From contig JAJUHK010000002.1 of assembly GCA_029279945.1 (NCBI GenBank), forward strand, positions 124,001-188,000: DNA of 64,000 nucleotides, written 5' to 3'. Within the stretch, counting starts at the first letter, position 1; each line of letters begins with the position of its first letter. Both the position numbers and the translations under genes were made by a program. The notes below the pieces were generated by a model. It searched no databases. It saw nothing but the letters and a program-made list of their open reading frames with translations, and was not told the origin of the DNA. Of the stretch, positions 47,270-57,483 are shown piece by piece. This stretch comes from Pseudidiomarina indica. GTDB lineage: Bacteria > Pseudomonadota > Gammaproteobacteria > Enterobacterales > Alteromonadaceae.

Positions 47270-50029
47270 ATGACGGTTGACCGATCAGGAGTCAAATCAG
47301 CGGAACGGGTAATTCTTAACGACCACGAAATTACCAAAAGTCCGACTGACCAACGCAGCTATCGAATTATTGAACTCGATAATGGAATGCGCTGTGTGCT
47401 TGTGCATGAAGCACAGCTCCCGCAAGCCAGTGCGGCAGTATCCATCGCTGCGGGGCATTTTCACGATCCTCACAATGCGCAGGGCCTCGCTCATCTTCTC
47501 GAGCACATGTTGTTTTTAGGTACCGAACGCTACCCCGATCCGAACAGTTATCAAAAATTTATAAGCGCTCATGGTGGCAGTCACAACGCATGGACGGGGA
47601 CTGAATACAGCAATTACTATTTTACCGTCGATGCTGCCCACTTCTCGGCAGCGTTGGATCGCTTTATGCGGTTTTTTTATGAGCCGTTGTTGGCCCCCAA
47701 GTGGATCGAAAAAGAACTGCAATCCATTGAGTCGGAATTTCAGCTGAAACGACAAGATGAATTGCGTCGGCTATACCAAGTTCACAAAGCAACCGCCAAC
47801 CCCAAACATCCTTTTAGTAACTTCTCTGTTGGTAACCTAACCACTTTGATTGACCGCCCTGAAGCAACCTTGCGACAGCAGCTGCGCTTGTTTTTTGAGC
47901 GTTGGTATTGTGCCAGACGCATGACCTGTGTTCTTTTAGGGCCTCAATCGCTGGATGAATTGGCTGCACTTGCCAAACAGCATGCCGCACCAATTAAAAG
48001 TGGTTGTGCTGACATTTGGGATGTTGATGAACCCTTGTACTTACCCGAGCAACTGGGCGTTGAAATCTACATGAAACCGTTGAAGGATGCGCGACGATTG
48101 ATCGTCACCTTTGCCTTACCCGGCATTAACGATGACTACGCCAACAAAACCACCAGCTATCTAGCGCACTTGCTAGGGTATGAAGGCCCGCATAGTTTGT
48201 ATAGTGTATTGCGGGATAAGCATTGGATTAATTCTCTCGCCGCAGGTGGCGGTATCAGTGGCAGCAACTTTAAAGACTTCAACATTAATATGCAGCTCAC
48301 CGAGCAAGGGATGCACCACCGTGATGACATCATTACGGAAATTTTTAGTTTCATCCAACTCATTCGCGAACAAGGCATTGACGATTGGCGCTACCAAGAG
48401 CGTCGGGTCAGTATTATGAACGCGTTTAATTTCCAAGAGCAACCTCGCGCCAGTGACTTAGCACCACAATTAGCGGTGAACCTGCAGCATTACCTAGCTG
48501 AAGATGTGATTTTCGGGGACTACCGCATGGATGGTTTATACCGCCCCAAAGTAGAGCACTTTCTTGACTGTATGCATCCTAGCAATATGCGGGTCACCGT
48601 GATTCATAAAGCAGTACCAACAGACCGACTTGAACCTATTTACGGCAGTGAATATGCCATTCGACCGTTAACACAGAAGCAATTAAAACGGTTTTTGAGC
48701 CCGCCACCGAGCTCCGCTCAATTACCACCGCCAAACCCGTATTTGCAGCAACCGTTACAGGTGCAACCCTACGCCGACTGCCCTGCTGCAACCACGCCTA
48801 AACGCCACCAAATTTTGCCGGGGCTCACCTGCTGGCATCTATATGATATTGAATTTAAACAGCCCAAAGCTCATGTGTATATTGGTTTACAGCTCCCCCA
48901 GGTTATTGCCAGTTCGAGCAGCTTTGCATTGGCGCGGCTGTGGTGTGAATTGAAGCTCGACCGGCTCAATGAAGAGTGTTATGACGCCGAAATTGCGGGG
49001 TTAAATTTCAACTTATACCCACAGCAACAAGGGATGACATTACATATTACTGGTCCGGCACATGCGGTGCCGCAATTAGCTCAAACTATTGTAGCGCACT
49101 TACAACAATCGGAATTTGATCAGCAACGTTGGCATGACTTGCGCCTGCGGCTGATCACCAATTGGCGTCAAGCATTGCTACACAAACCGTTGAATTTCTT
49201 ATTTTCCCAATTGAACGTCCAACTGCAGCCTCACACCTATTCCGTTATCCAGCTCGCTGCTGAATTGGAAAAATTTAACTTCCGCCAATTTTGTGAGGAT
49301 AGTTCCGCATTATTCGAACCTGCGCAGGTCCAATTATTCGTTCATGGTGATATTCAACTGGAACAAATCAATCCGCTTGTTGAACAGTTGCAGCAATGGT
49401 TTGATCTATCTCAAAAATTACCCGAAATCGACCTCACACCATCCCTACTCACGGAGTTAGATAAGGAATCATTGGTTGCAACACAACACCCTGACCATGC
49501 AGTGATTGTGGTGTTGCAAACATGGCAAACAGATGTGGCCAAACAGGGGCTATTTATGCTGATAAATCAGCTGATTCAACCACGGTTTTTTGCCCAACTC
49601 CGCACCGAGCAACAGTTAGGATATTTGGTAGGCACGACCTATTTACCCATGCAGCAAATCCCGCATTTGCTGTTTTATGTGCAATCATCGCGCGTCGATC
49701 ACCATCATTTACATGCAGCAATAGAAGAGTTTTTCCATGGTATCGACGATGTCCTTGATGAGATTCAACCACAAGAATTTGATCAGGTACGCCAATCTAT
49801 CATGCGGCAGTTAACCGAAAACGACACGAGCTTAAGGTCCCGTAGTCAGCGTTATTGGAGTGCCATCACGCAACATGATCATGAATTTTCGCGGCTCAAA
49901 CGCATTGCTGTAGCCTTGTCGAATATGACCTTAAGCGAGTTTAAGCAACACACGTTACAACTTATAAAAAACAAATCAAACCAAATTGTGCTTTGTGCTA
50001 AACCAACACGCTTTGACACTCAGCCTTAA
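47270..50029 (+). CDS. M16 family zinc protease (insulinase/protease III-like)
   Basis: This 919-residue protein is an inverzincin of the M16A type. The inverted zinc motif is H75-L-L-E78-H79, with the third ligand at about E156 (SIESEFQ), 77 residues later as in E. coli protease III and human insulin-degrading enzyme. The second, inactive M16 half and the middle domains are present, so it is a full-length single-chain 'clam'. No signal peptide is visible, unlike periplasmic E. coli PtrA, so it may be cytoplasmic and degrade peptides. The ATG follows AAGGAG. Confidence 0.93.
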   Translation: MTVDRSGVKSAERVILNDHEITKSPTDQRSYRIIELDNGMRCVLVHEAQLPQASAAVSIAAGHFHDPHNAQGLAHLLEHMLFLGTERYPDPNSYQKFISAHGGSHNAWTGTEYSNYYFTVDAAHFSAALDRFMRFFYEPLLAPKWIEKELQSIESEFQLKRQDELRRLYQVHKATANPKHPFSNFSVGNLTTLIDRPEATLRQQLRLFFERWYCARRMTCVLLGPQSLDELAALAKQHAAPIKSGCADIWDVDEPLYLPEQLGVEIYMKPLKDARRLIVTFALPGINDDYANKTTSYLAHLLGYEGPHSLYSVLRDKHWINSLAAGGGISGSNFKDFNINMQLTEQGMHHRDDIITEIFSFIQLIREQGIDDWRYQERRVSIMNAFNFQEQPRASDLAPQLAVNLQHYLAEDVIFGDYRMDGLYRPKVEHFLDCMHPSNMRVTVIHKAVPTDRLEPIYGSEYAIRPLTQKQLKRFLSPPPSSAQLPPPNPYLQQPLQVQPYADCPAATTPKRHQILPGLTCWHLYDIEFKQPKAHVYIGLQLPQVIASSSSFALARLWCELKLDRLNEECYDAEIAGLNFNLYPQQQGMTLHITGPAHAVPQLAQTIVAHLQQSEFDQQRWHDLRLRLITNWRQALLHKPLNFLFSQLNVQLQPHTYSVIQLAAELEKFNFRQFCEDSSALFEPAQVQLFVHGDIQLEQINPLVEQLQQWFDLSQKLPEIDLTPSLLTELDKESLVATQHPDHAVIVVLQTWQTDVAKQGLFMLINQLIQPRFFAQLRTEQQLGYLVGTTYLPMQQIPHLLFYVQSSRVDHHHLHAAIEEFFHGIDDVLDEIQPQEFDQVRQSIMRQLTENDTSLRSRSQRYWSAITQHDHEFSRLKRIAVALSNMTLSEFKQHTLQLIKNKSNQIVLCAKPTRFDTQP

Positions 50030-50100
50030 ATTGTTTAACGTGCTATGCACTGTATTGATAACAAGAACTGTAGAGCAAACAGTCACAAGTGGGGACAAGC

Positions 50101-52698
50101 GTGGCCCGTCGTACGTTGTTATTTATAAAAATAATAAAACGCTTTTTATTACTTTTTTGTCTGTCCTGTATTTCTGGACAGACCATGGCCGAAGTTAATG
50201 ACTGGCAAGTTGAACTGATCAGCTTACGCGTTGCGAATGAGCTGGTGAGCGCCCAACAATTGGATAAACGTAACCGTCCCCAGCTATACAACACCAACAC
50301 CTTGTATCTCACTCATCTCAAACACCCATTTAGTCTCGAGTTTGGCGCCCCTTACGCACCCGATGCGCGGGCATTACATTATCGCTACCGCTTAGAAGGA
50401 TTCGATCAAGATTGGGTCTACACCGATAGTCAATACCGCCGAGCAACCTACACCAACCTTGCTCATGGGCACTATCAGTTTACCGTAGAAGCATCGTATG
50501 ATGGGCAACATTGGCATGGCACGCGTCGACTCGCCATTGAAGTTGCCACGCCGCTGTGGCTGTCCCCGTGGGCGAAGGCAATCTACAGTCTACCGGTCAT
50601 TGCCTTGTTAGGTGGTGTCGGTTTTGTAGTGCGTACCCGCCATCGCGCCATTCAACAACTGCGCGAAAGTGAAGAACGGCTGAAGCAGAGTTTATGGGGA
50701 AGCGGCGATCAACTCTGGGACTGGGATATTGCCAAAGGCACCATTCATCGCCATAACAGTTGGCGACACTTACACGAGTTCCCCATCGATTTTATTCGCG
50801 CTGGAGGCAATCAGCCGGACACTAACATACATCCAGTAGATTTGCCTATTGTGCAGCAAGCGTTACGTAACCACCTTGACGGTCAGACACTATTTTTTGA
50901 AGTTACTTATCGGGTTAAGGTAGGTGACGGTTGGCTCTCCATTCTTGACCGCGGCAAGGTGGTTGAACGTGATGCCCAACAGCGTCCACTGCGGATGACC
51001 GGAATCCTCAAAGACGTCACACCTTTGGTCGAAGCAGAAGAACGTTTGAAAATGTTGGCTGCATCCATCACCAATATCTCTGATGGCGTGTGTATATTCG
51101 ATGAGGACTTTAAAGTCATTGAAACCAACGCCTCTTATAGCCGCATCACCGGCTTCGCACGCGATGATGTTATGGGGCGGCCGATGCAGTTAGACGTATA
51201 CAGCCCAGAGTTTCTTGACCAAATCAAGCGTCAGCTAGGCCAATACGGGGTCTGGCACGGTGAAGTAGAAGATGTGCGCAAAGACGGTAGCTTCTTCCAA
51301 ATGGAGCTCACCATCGACGCCATTCGTGACGACAGTGGTTATATTTCTCACTATGTCGCGACCTTCTCCGATATTACCGAACGAAAACAAACCGAGCGGG
51401 AGTTGCGCCGTTTAGCCAATACAGATTCGCTGACTGGCCTTCCCAACCGCTCCTATTTCCAAGTGAGTCATGCCAACCTAGTACGCAAGCGTGTACAGCA
51501 TGCCCTGCTGTTACTAGATCTCGATGATTTTAAGAAGATCAACGATTCGCTCGGCCATGATGTGGGCGACCAGATCCTAACTCAGGTCGCAGAGCGCATT
51601 CTCGAATTAGGACGTATTTATGACACCCTCTACCGCCTCGGTGGTGATGAGTTTGTGCTGTTATTAGAAAATACCAATGATGTCAGCGTGATTACTGAAA
51701 TGGCCACTAAACTTGTTGAACACCTAAGCCAGCCCTTTCAAATCAACAATCAGCAGGATGTGGTCATGGGGGCGTCAATTGGTGTTGTCGTGTACCCAAA
51801 CGATGGCCAATCCTCCCAAGAGTTGCTGCAAAATGCGGATATTGCCATGTACCATGCAAAGAGCAAAGGGGGGCAAAACTACCAGTTTTTTAACGAGTCA
51901 ATGAACCGCAATGCAGTACGCCGATTACAAGTAGAAAGCCAACTACGCCAAGCGCTGCGTAATAACCACGTCCGTGTGCTGTATCAACCAAAAGTGGCAT
52001 TACACAACCTTGAATATGTGGGTGTTGAAGCCCTAGCACGCCTGCAGATACCAGGTGTGGGGATGATGAGCCCGGTGGAATTTATTCCATTAGCAGAAGA
52101 AACTGGGTTGATCATTGAAATGGGTGAACAAGTATTACGCCAAACTTGTCGCGATATGCGCTACTGGAAAGAGCAAGGGCATCATATCGGCCGTGTCGCG
52201 GTAAACTTATCAGCGAAGCAGTTTTTACAACCTAATCTCACCCAGCGCATTTTAACGATTTTAAAAGAAGAGCAATTATCTCCAGAAATGCTCGAGTTGG
52301 AAATCACCGAAGGGGTAGTCATGGACGATCCTGAACACGCCATAACCATTATGGCTGAACTTAATAAACACGGCATCCAATTAGCGCTAGACGATTTTGG
52401 TACCGGCTATTCGTCACTCGCGTATCTCAAGCGCTTCCCTATCCAAACCTTAAAAATTGATAAAACCTTTGTGGACGATATCAATGGCGCCGAGCGTGAT
52501 CGCAACATGGTCGCCTCTATTGTAGCAATGGCGCATAACATGGGATTAAACGTCGTAGCAGAAGGTGTTGTAAGTCACGATCAAGCGGTCACGTTAAACC
52601 GCTTGAATTGTGAATATGCACAAGGATATTTGTTTGCCAAACCACTCACGAGTGAGGCGTTGTTAGAGCGGCTTAGCGAACCAACACAGACACATTAG
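50101..52698 (+). CDS. Membrane sensor with Y_Y_Y, two PAS, GGDEF and EAL domains
   Basis: This is a bifunctional-type cyclic di-GMP enzyme of 865 residues. A signal segment (1-30) is followed by a periplasmic Y_Y_Y-like domain (about 70-150), one transmembrane helix (about 158-177), and two PAS regions (about 190-310 and 315-430). The GGDEF domain has an intact G514-G-D-E-F518 and an inhibitory RxxD site at R505-D508. The EAL domain has E643-A-L645, LEITE, DDFGTGYSS and VVAEGV, so both activities look intact. I prefer GTG 50101, preceded by GGGGA, over GTG 50089. The Y_Y_Y domain lacks the usual beta-propeller. Confidence 0.88.
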   Translation: MARRTLLFIKIIKRFLLLFCLSCISGQTMAEVNDWQVELISLRVANELVSAQQLDKRNRPQLYNTNTLYLTHLKHPFSLEFGAPYAPDARALHYRYRLEGFDQDWVYTDSQYRRATYTNLAHGHYQFTVEASYDGQHWHGTRRLAIEVATPLWLSPWAKAIYSLPVIALLGGVGFVVRTRHRAIQQLRESEERLKQSLWGSGDQLWDWDIAKGTIHRHNSWRHLHEFPIDFIRAGGNQPDTNIHPVDLPIVQQALRNHLDGQTLFFEVTYRVKVGDGWLSILDRGKVVERDAQQRPLRMTGILKDVTPLVEAEERLKMLAASITNISDGVCIFDEDFKVIETNASYSRITGFARDDVMGRPMQLDVYSPEFLDQIKRQLGQYGVWHGEVEDVRKDGSFFQMELTIDAIRDDSGYISHYVATFSDITERKQTERELRRLANTDSLTGLPNRSYFQVSHANLVRKRVQHALLLLDLDDFKKINDSLGHDVGDQILTQVAERILELGRIYDTLYRLGGDEFVLLLENTNDVSVITEMATKLVEHLSQPFQINNQQDVVMGASIGVVVYPNDGQSSQELLQNADIAMYHAKSKGGQNYQFFNESMNRNAVRRLQVESQLRQALRNNHVRVLYQPKVALHNLEYVGVEALARLQIPGVGMMSPVEFIPLAEETGLIIEMGEQVLRQTCRDMRYWKEQGHHIGRVAVNLSAKQFLQPNLTQRILTILKEEQLSPEMLELEITEGVVMDDPEHAITIMAELNKHGIQLALDDFGTGYSSLAYLKRFPIQTLKIDKTFVDDINGAERDRNMVASIVAMAHNMGLNVVAEGVVSHDQAVTLNRLNCEYAQGYLFAKPLTSEALLERLSEPTQTH

Positions 52699-52870
52699 TG
52701 GAGCCTTGGGCTTTTAACCAACGCAGCCGTTTATGGGTAATAAACATGGGCACAATCCACGGCCCAAATACTAACCCCATGAGTCCCCAACGTTTGGCTC
52801 CCATGGCATGCGATAATGCTAAACAGTATAACAACAGCGCAGTTACCACATAACACAGCGCAATAAACAT
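52673..52870 (-). CDS. Small two-helix membrane protein, unknown function
   Basis: A 65-residue product is predicted with two hydrophobic segments (about 3-24 and 29-46). A basic stretch (THKRLRWLKAQ) and a polar tail follow. I do not recognise a family. The ATG at 52870 has GGAGG only 3 bases away, so initiation may be inefficient; a TTG 27 bases upstream lacks a ribosome-binding site. Its last 26 bp overlap the 3' end of the GGDEF/EAL gene on the other strand. It lies just beyond fadJ on the same strand. Confidence 0.5.
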   Translation of the reverse strand: MFIALCYVVTALLLYCLALSHAMGAKRWGLMGLVFGPWIVPMFITHKRLRWLKAQGSTNVSVLVR

Positions 52871-52914
52871 ACTCCTCCCATACTGACAACTTAGCAATGC
52901 TTAGCAAAACATCA

Positions 52915-52937
52915 CGAGCGCTTAATAAAAGCGCTCG
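52915..52937 (-). repeat. Hairpin across the fadJ stop codon
   Basis: A perfect 9-bp stem (52915-52923 with 52929-52937) with a 5-nt loop contains the fadJ stop codon. The downstream minus-strand sequence has only a short T-run, so termination would be weak. It may instead protect the 3' end of the fadIJ message. Confidence 0.5.
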
Positions 52938-55045
52938 TTATTTGCTGCCATTTTAACCAATATTGGGGCTGGTGTGTAACGCTCACCAAAAGTTTTTTGA
53001 TACTGCTGTAAACGTTGCACCACGGTCTCTATGCCAAGCGCATCCATATAACGGAATGGGCCACCGCGGAACGGCGGGAAGCCAATCCCGAATATCGCGC
53101 CAATATCACCATCTCGTGCACTGCGGATCACTCCTTCAGCTAAACAATAAGCGGCTTCATTGAGCATGAGCAACACGGTACGCTGCGCCATTTCTGCATC
53201 GTCGAGCTTTGCTGACGGTGAAATTCCTAGCAATGGGTACACACTTTCGTCCACGAGCTTACCCGCTTTTTTACCCTGATAGGTGTAAAACCCTTTCTGG
53301 TTTTTCTTACCCTTGCGGTTATCTTCAATTAATTTTTCAAAGGCCGTTGGCGCGCGGAAGCGTTCCCCGAGCTCATTTGCCAAAATGGGTGCTACTTTTG
53401 CCGCAACATCAATCCCCACTTCATCCATCAGCTTCATTGGTCCCACTGGGAAACCAAACTGGACTAAGGCCTGATCGACCCGCTCAATAGGCTCTCCATC
53501 AAGCACAAGGCGCGCAGCTTCGTTCATGTAGGGAGCTAAAATCCGATTCACGTAGAAACCAGCACCATCTTTAACCACAATTGGAGTTTTACCTTGACGC
53601 TTAGCCAGTGCCACAGTAGTTGCAATAGTTTCAGCTGAGGTTTGCGGATGCGTGATAATCTCTGCCAACGGCATTTTGTCGACTGGAGAAAAGTAATGTA
53701 ACCCAATGACATTTTCGGGACGTTGCGCATGCGCGGCAATCTGAGTAATCGGCAAACTTGACGTATTGCTCGCAAAAATGGTGTCGGGGCCAGTCACAGC
53801 TTCAATTTCCGCCACCATTTTCTGCTTCAACGATAAGTCTTCAAACACGGCTTCAATAACCACATCGGCCTTTGCAAAGCCGCTATAATCCAAGGAACCA
53901 CTCAAACGCAGCATGGTTGCTTCAAGTTCCGCCCGCGTCAGGTGCTTGCGTTTTACTTTTTTGTTCAGCAATTCATAGCTGTATCGCAATGCATGGACAA
54001 TGCCTTCTTCACGGATATCTTTAATCCGCGCTGGCAACCCTGCTTTTGCCGCGGTGACGTAAGCAATACCGCCGCCCATCAAACCACCGCCAAGGATGCC
54101 GACATGCTGTACTGGTCGCGGTTTGGTATCACCAGCACCGGTTTCCTTCTTCATTTCTGTGGTGGCGAAGAAAATCTGCCGGAGCTCTCGTGACACTGGC
54201 GTCATCGCCAACTCGCCAAAGGCTTTAGCCTCACGCTCTAACCCAGCTTGAAAACCTTTTTCCGCGCCATGCGCGATAGTATCAATGATGTGGTCTACGG
54301 CTGGATAATTGCCTTTCGCTTTCGCCTGGGCTTGCTCCCGCGCTTTCGAAAAGATAATTCCGCGGCCCACACCAGTACCTTCCAAGAGACGATGCATCAC
54401 TGGCAATTTTGCCTTACGCACTTTTGCTTTACTCGATAACACGCGTTTGACTGCCGCTTCAAGCAATATAGTAGCTGGCACCACATCGTCCACAATCCCG
54501 AGTTTCTTTGCTTGTTTAGCGCGTAGTTGTTTGCCTGTTAGAATCAATGGCAATGCTTTTTGGATACCAATCAAACGAGGTAACCGCTGGGTGCCACCAG
54601 AACCTGGCAACAAGCCAAGTTGAACTTCAGGTAACCCAATCACAGTGCGCGGATTATCGGTGGCAACACGATAGTGACACGCCAAGGCCAACTCTAATCC
54701 CCCCCCTAAACAAGCACCATCAATCGCTGCTACCACAGGGATCTTCAATCCTTCAATGCGATCAAACATGGCTTGCCCCTGGCGGGCTAAACTTTCAGCA
54801 TCGGCAGCATTGTCGCAGGCATCAATCATGCCGATATCAGCGCCAGCTACAAATGACCCGGGCTTATCACTAATAATCACCACCCCTTGTAAATCACGTT
54901 GTTGCTCAATTTCTTGCAGTACGTGAGTCACCTCACTAGCAAAGCTCGCTTTTAAGGTGTTCATGGACTCGCCAGGTACATTAATGTGGATGACCGCTAC
55001 CTGGTCATCACGTAACTCGAGCGTAAAAGCTTTTTGGTCGGCCAT
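52922..55045 (-). CDS. fadJ: Fatty acid oxidation complex subunit alpha FadJ
   Basis: FadJ combines enoyl-CoA hydratase and 3-hydroxyacyl-CoA dehydrogenase in beta-oxidation. The 707-residue protein has an N-terminal crotonase domain ([43 protein letters not shown]). The NAD-binding [17 protein letters not shown] follows near residue 318, then the C-terminal dehydrogenase halves with [13 protein letters not shown]. The fadI-fadJ order and the 707-residue length fit FadJ better than aerobic FadB. Its start overlaps the fadI stop by one base (TAATG). Confidence 0.95.
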   Translation of the reverse strand: MADQKAFTLELRDDQVAVIHINVPGESMNTLKASFASEVTHVLQEIEQQRDLQGVVIISDKPGSFVAGADIGMIDACDNAADAESLARQGQAMFDRIEGLKIPVVAAIDGACLGGGLELALACHYRVATDNPRTVIGLPEVQLGLLPGSGGTQRLPRLIGIQKALPLILTGKQLRAKQAKKLGIVDDVVPATILLEAAVKRVLSSKAKVRKAKLPVMHRLLEGTGVGRGIIFSKAREQAQAKAKGNYPAVDHIIDTIAHGAEKGFQAGLEREAKAFGELAMTPVSRELRQIFFATTEMKKETGAGDTKPRPVQHVGILGGGLMGGGIAYVTAAKAGLPARIKDIREEGIVHALRYSYELLNKKVKRKHLTRAELEATMLRLSGSLDYSGFAKADVVIEAVFEDLSLKQKMVAEIEAVTGPDTIFASNTSSLPITQIAAHAQRPENVIGLHYFSPVDKMPLAEIITHPQTSAETIATTVALAKRQGKTPIVVKDGAGFYVNRILAPYMNEAARLVLDGEPIERVDQALVQFGFPVGPMKLMDEVGIDVAAKVAPILANELGERFRAPTAFEKLIEDNRKGKKNQKGFYTYQGKKAGKLVDESVYPLLGISPSAKLDDAEMAQRTVLLMLNEAAYCLAEGVIRSARDGDIGAIFGIGFPPFRGGPFRYMDALGIETVVQRLQQYQKTFGERYTPAPILVKMAANNERFY

Positions 55046-56355
55046 TATTCAGTCTCCACAATCATTGCTGCACCCAATCCACCTGCGGCACAAGCCGTGG
55101 TCAATCCGATACCGCCACCGCGGCGTTTCAATTCATTGAGCGTTTGGGTCAGCAGACGGGTACCCGTTGCTGCAAACGGATGCCCATAGGCGAGCGAGCC
55201 ACCCATAACGTTAAACTTATCCATATCAATCTCGCCGATAGCTTCGCTGCGCCCAAGTTTTTCCTGCGCAAACTTCTTACTGGCAAACATCTTCATGTTG
55301 GCTAAGGTTTGGGCTGCAAAAGCTTCATGCATTTCAATAAGTGTTAAATCGCTTAATTTCATACCAGCGCGGTCGAGCGCTAGCGGTGTAGCATACGATG
55401 GTCCCATCAACATATCTTCCCAGACGTCGATGGCCGCGAATGCATAACTGCGAATGTAGCCAAGAATTTCGTAGCCTAAGGCTTTAGCTTTACTTTCAGT
55501 CATCAGCAAAATAGCACTAGCGCCATCGGTTAATGCAGTACTGTTGGCGGCCGTTACGGTACCGTGTTGTTTATCGAAGACCGGGCGTAATTTAGCGTAG
55601 CTTTCGAGTTTCGAATCGCTGCGGACGGTATTATCGCGTTTTAAGAAATCACGATATGGTTCTGCGTACGCTGTCATCACTTCACCATCCAACTTCCCTG
55701 CCTCCCACGCAGCGTGAGCTAAGCTATGTGAGCGATGTGCTAAAGCATCCTGATCGGCACGGCTAATGCCATGTGTCTTCGCCATTTGCTCGGCGGTGTC
55801 ACCCATGGTTAAGCCTGTACTATATTCGGCGATAGCCGGTGGCACCGGTAATAAGTCTTTTAAGCGTAAACGTTTTAAGATTGCGAAGCGTTGCCCTAAG
55901 GTTTTTGCCCGGTTTAGGTCAACTAATGCGTGTGCCAATTGCCGTGACACGCCAATTGGTAACACCGATGAAGAATCAGCACCGCCAGCAATACCCACAG
56001 TCACATTGCCAGCCATCATGCTTTCTACCACGTTCACCGTAGTTTGGAAGCTTGTCGCGCAGGCTCGTGATACACTGTAGGCATCAGTTGAAACAGGTAA
56101 ACTCGTACCCAAGACGATTTCTAGAGCAATGTTCGGAGCTTTTGGCATTTGAACCACTTGGCCATACACTAACAACTCCACTTCACGTGGATCTAGGTTA
56201 TAGCGGTTGATCAGCTCTTGCACCACCATCTTGCCCATATCCAACGCAGGGACGCCATGAAAGTAAGTGGCTTGTTTGGCAAACGGGGTGCGCAAACCAG
56301 CTACAATCGCAATACGGTCGCCTGCAGCAGTAGTCAAATTCTGACGTGCGGCCAT
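55045..56355 (-). CDS. fadI: 3-ketoacyl-CoA thiolase FadI
   Basis: FadI is the thiolase that cleaves 3-ketoacyl-CoA to acetyl-CoA and a shortened acyl-CoA. The 436-residue length is typical of FadI; FadA is nearer 390. The acylated nucleophile is C99 in [10 protein letters not shown]. The [17 protein letters not shown] His motif and the [10 protein letters not shown] Cys motif are near the C-terminus. A FadR-like operator lies about 40 bp upstream of the start. Confidence 0.95.
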   Translation of the reverse strand: MAARQNLTTAAGDRIAIVAGLRTPFAKQATYFHGVPALDMGKMVVQELINRYNLDPREVELLVYGQVVQMPKAPNIALEIVLGTSLPVSTDAYSVSRACATSFQTTVNVVESMMAGNVTVGIAGGADSSSVLPIGVSRQLAHALVDLNRAKTLGQRFAILKRLRLKDLLPVPPAIAEYSTGLTMGDTAEQMAKTHGISRADQDALAHRSHSLAHAAWEAGKLDGEVMTAYAEPYRDFLKRDNTVRSDSKLESYAKLRPVFDKQHGTVTAANSTALTDGASAILLMTESKAKALGYEILGYIRSYAFAAIDVWEDMLMGPSYATPLALDRAGMKLSDLTLIEMHEAFAAQTLANMKMFASKKFAQEKLGRSEAIGEIDMDKFNVMGGSLAYGHPFAATGTRLLTQTLNELKRRGGGIGLTTACAAGGLGAAMIVETE

Positions 56356-56393
56356 AGATTTATCCTCTGTTGTTTTGTTATGGTCATTCCTTG

Positions 56394-56410
56394 TTCTGGT
56401 CTGACCTCAT
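56394..56410 (-). promoter_or_regulatory. FadR-like operator upstream of fadI
   Basis: The 17-bp site matches the enterobacterial FadR consensus (ATCTGGTnnGACCAGAT) at about 12 positions, including the core GGT-N2-GACC. It is 39 bp upstream of the fadI ATG, in a place where binding could repress transcription. Whether this organism has FadR is not visible in the window. Confidence 0.5.
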
Positions 56411-56526
56411 GAATAGTTACAAATTTTAGCGGGTCTTGGGCGAGAATTAAACAGTTGTTTTCGGTAAAGTGCGAACAGCATGTCGCATCCATATCAAGAT
56501 GTTTAACGATCACGCAGAGGAATCTG

Positions 56527-57483
56527 ATGGCAGCAGAACAATTTCAAGCGTTACGCAACTATCTCGATAGTCAAGTTCTAGGGCAACCGGCATTCACAGA
56601 ATGCTTACTTATCGCTTTATTAGCAGATGGTCATTTACTGGTCGAAGGCCCTCCCGGATTAGCTAAAACCCGTGCCGTCAACGCCCTTGCCAAAGGGATT
56701 GAGGGTGATTTTCATCGCATTCAGTTTACGCCTGACCTCTTGCCAGCGGATTTAACCGGAACCGATATCTATCGTCCAGAAACCGGCGAATTTGTGTTCC
56801 AACCAGGGCCCGTGTTTCATCACATAATTCTCGCTGATGAAATCAACCGCGCACCGGCAAAAGTACAATCCGCATTACTCGAAGCTATGGCGGAACGACA
56901 AGTCACTGTGGGTCAGAAAACCTATCCACTACCAAAGTTGTTTATGGTATTGGCAACGCAAAACCCATTAGAACAAGAAGGTACCTATCCGTTACCTGAG
57001 GCGCAGCTCGATCGGTTCTTAATGCATTTAAATCTCAGCTATCCTAATGCTGATGTCGAACGCGATATCCTCCGTTTGACGCGTGGTGAAGAATTACAAG
57101 GCCAAGCCACCATGCCACAGCCACTACGGCAAGAAGATATCTTCCAAGCGCGTCGCGAAGTGCTGAGTATTTATATGGACGACGCTGTCGAAAATTACCT
57201 CGTGCAATTGATCGTTGCCACGCGCCAGCCAGAGTTTTATGACCCCAATGTGGCACGCTGGTTGAGTTATGGCGCCAGTCCACGAGCCACCATTGCCCTC
57301 GATCGCTGCGCGCGCGCTCGTGCTTGGTTGCAACAACGAGACTTTGTGACTCCCGACGACATTCATGCAGTCTATGCAAACGTCTTACGACATCGGATTA
57401 TCTTAAGTTACCAAGCCGAGGCGGACGGTATGAATGCTGATCACGTGCTCGCACAACTATTGCAGCTTGTTCCCGCACCCTAA
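56527..57483 (+). CDS. MoxR family AAA+ ATPase
   Basis: MoxR ATPases are chaperone-like and are usually encoded with VWA-domain proteins, helping to assemble or activate partner complexes. The start ATG 56527 follows AGAGGAA and gives 318 residues. Walker A is G41-P-P-G-L-A-K47-T, Walker B is ILADEINRAPAK, and the sensor region LATQNPLEQEGTYPLPEAQLDRF is highly typical. It is the first gene of a six-gene operon; DUF58 begins at the next base after its stop. Confidence 0.95.
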   Translation: MAAEQFQALRNYLDSQVLGQPAFTECLLIALLADGHLLVEGPPGLAKTRAVNALAKGIEGDFHRIQFTPDLLPADLTGTDIYRPETGEFVFQPGPVFHHIILADEINRAPAKVQSALLEAMAERQVTVGQKTYPLPKLFMVLATQNPLEQEGTYPLPEAQLDRFLMHLNLSYPNADVERDILRLTRGEELQGQATMPQPLRQEDIFQARREVLSIYMDDAVENYLVQLIVATRQPEFYDPNVARWLSYGASPRATIALDRCARARAWLQQRDFVTPDDIHAVYANVLRHRIILSYQAEADGMNADHVLAQLLQLVPAP

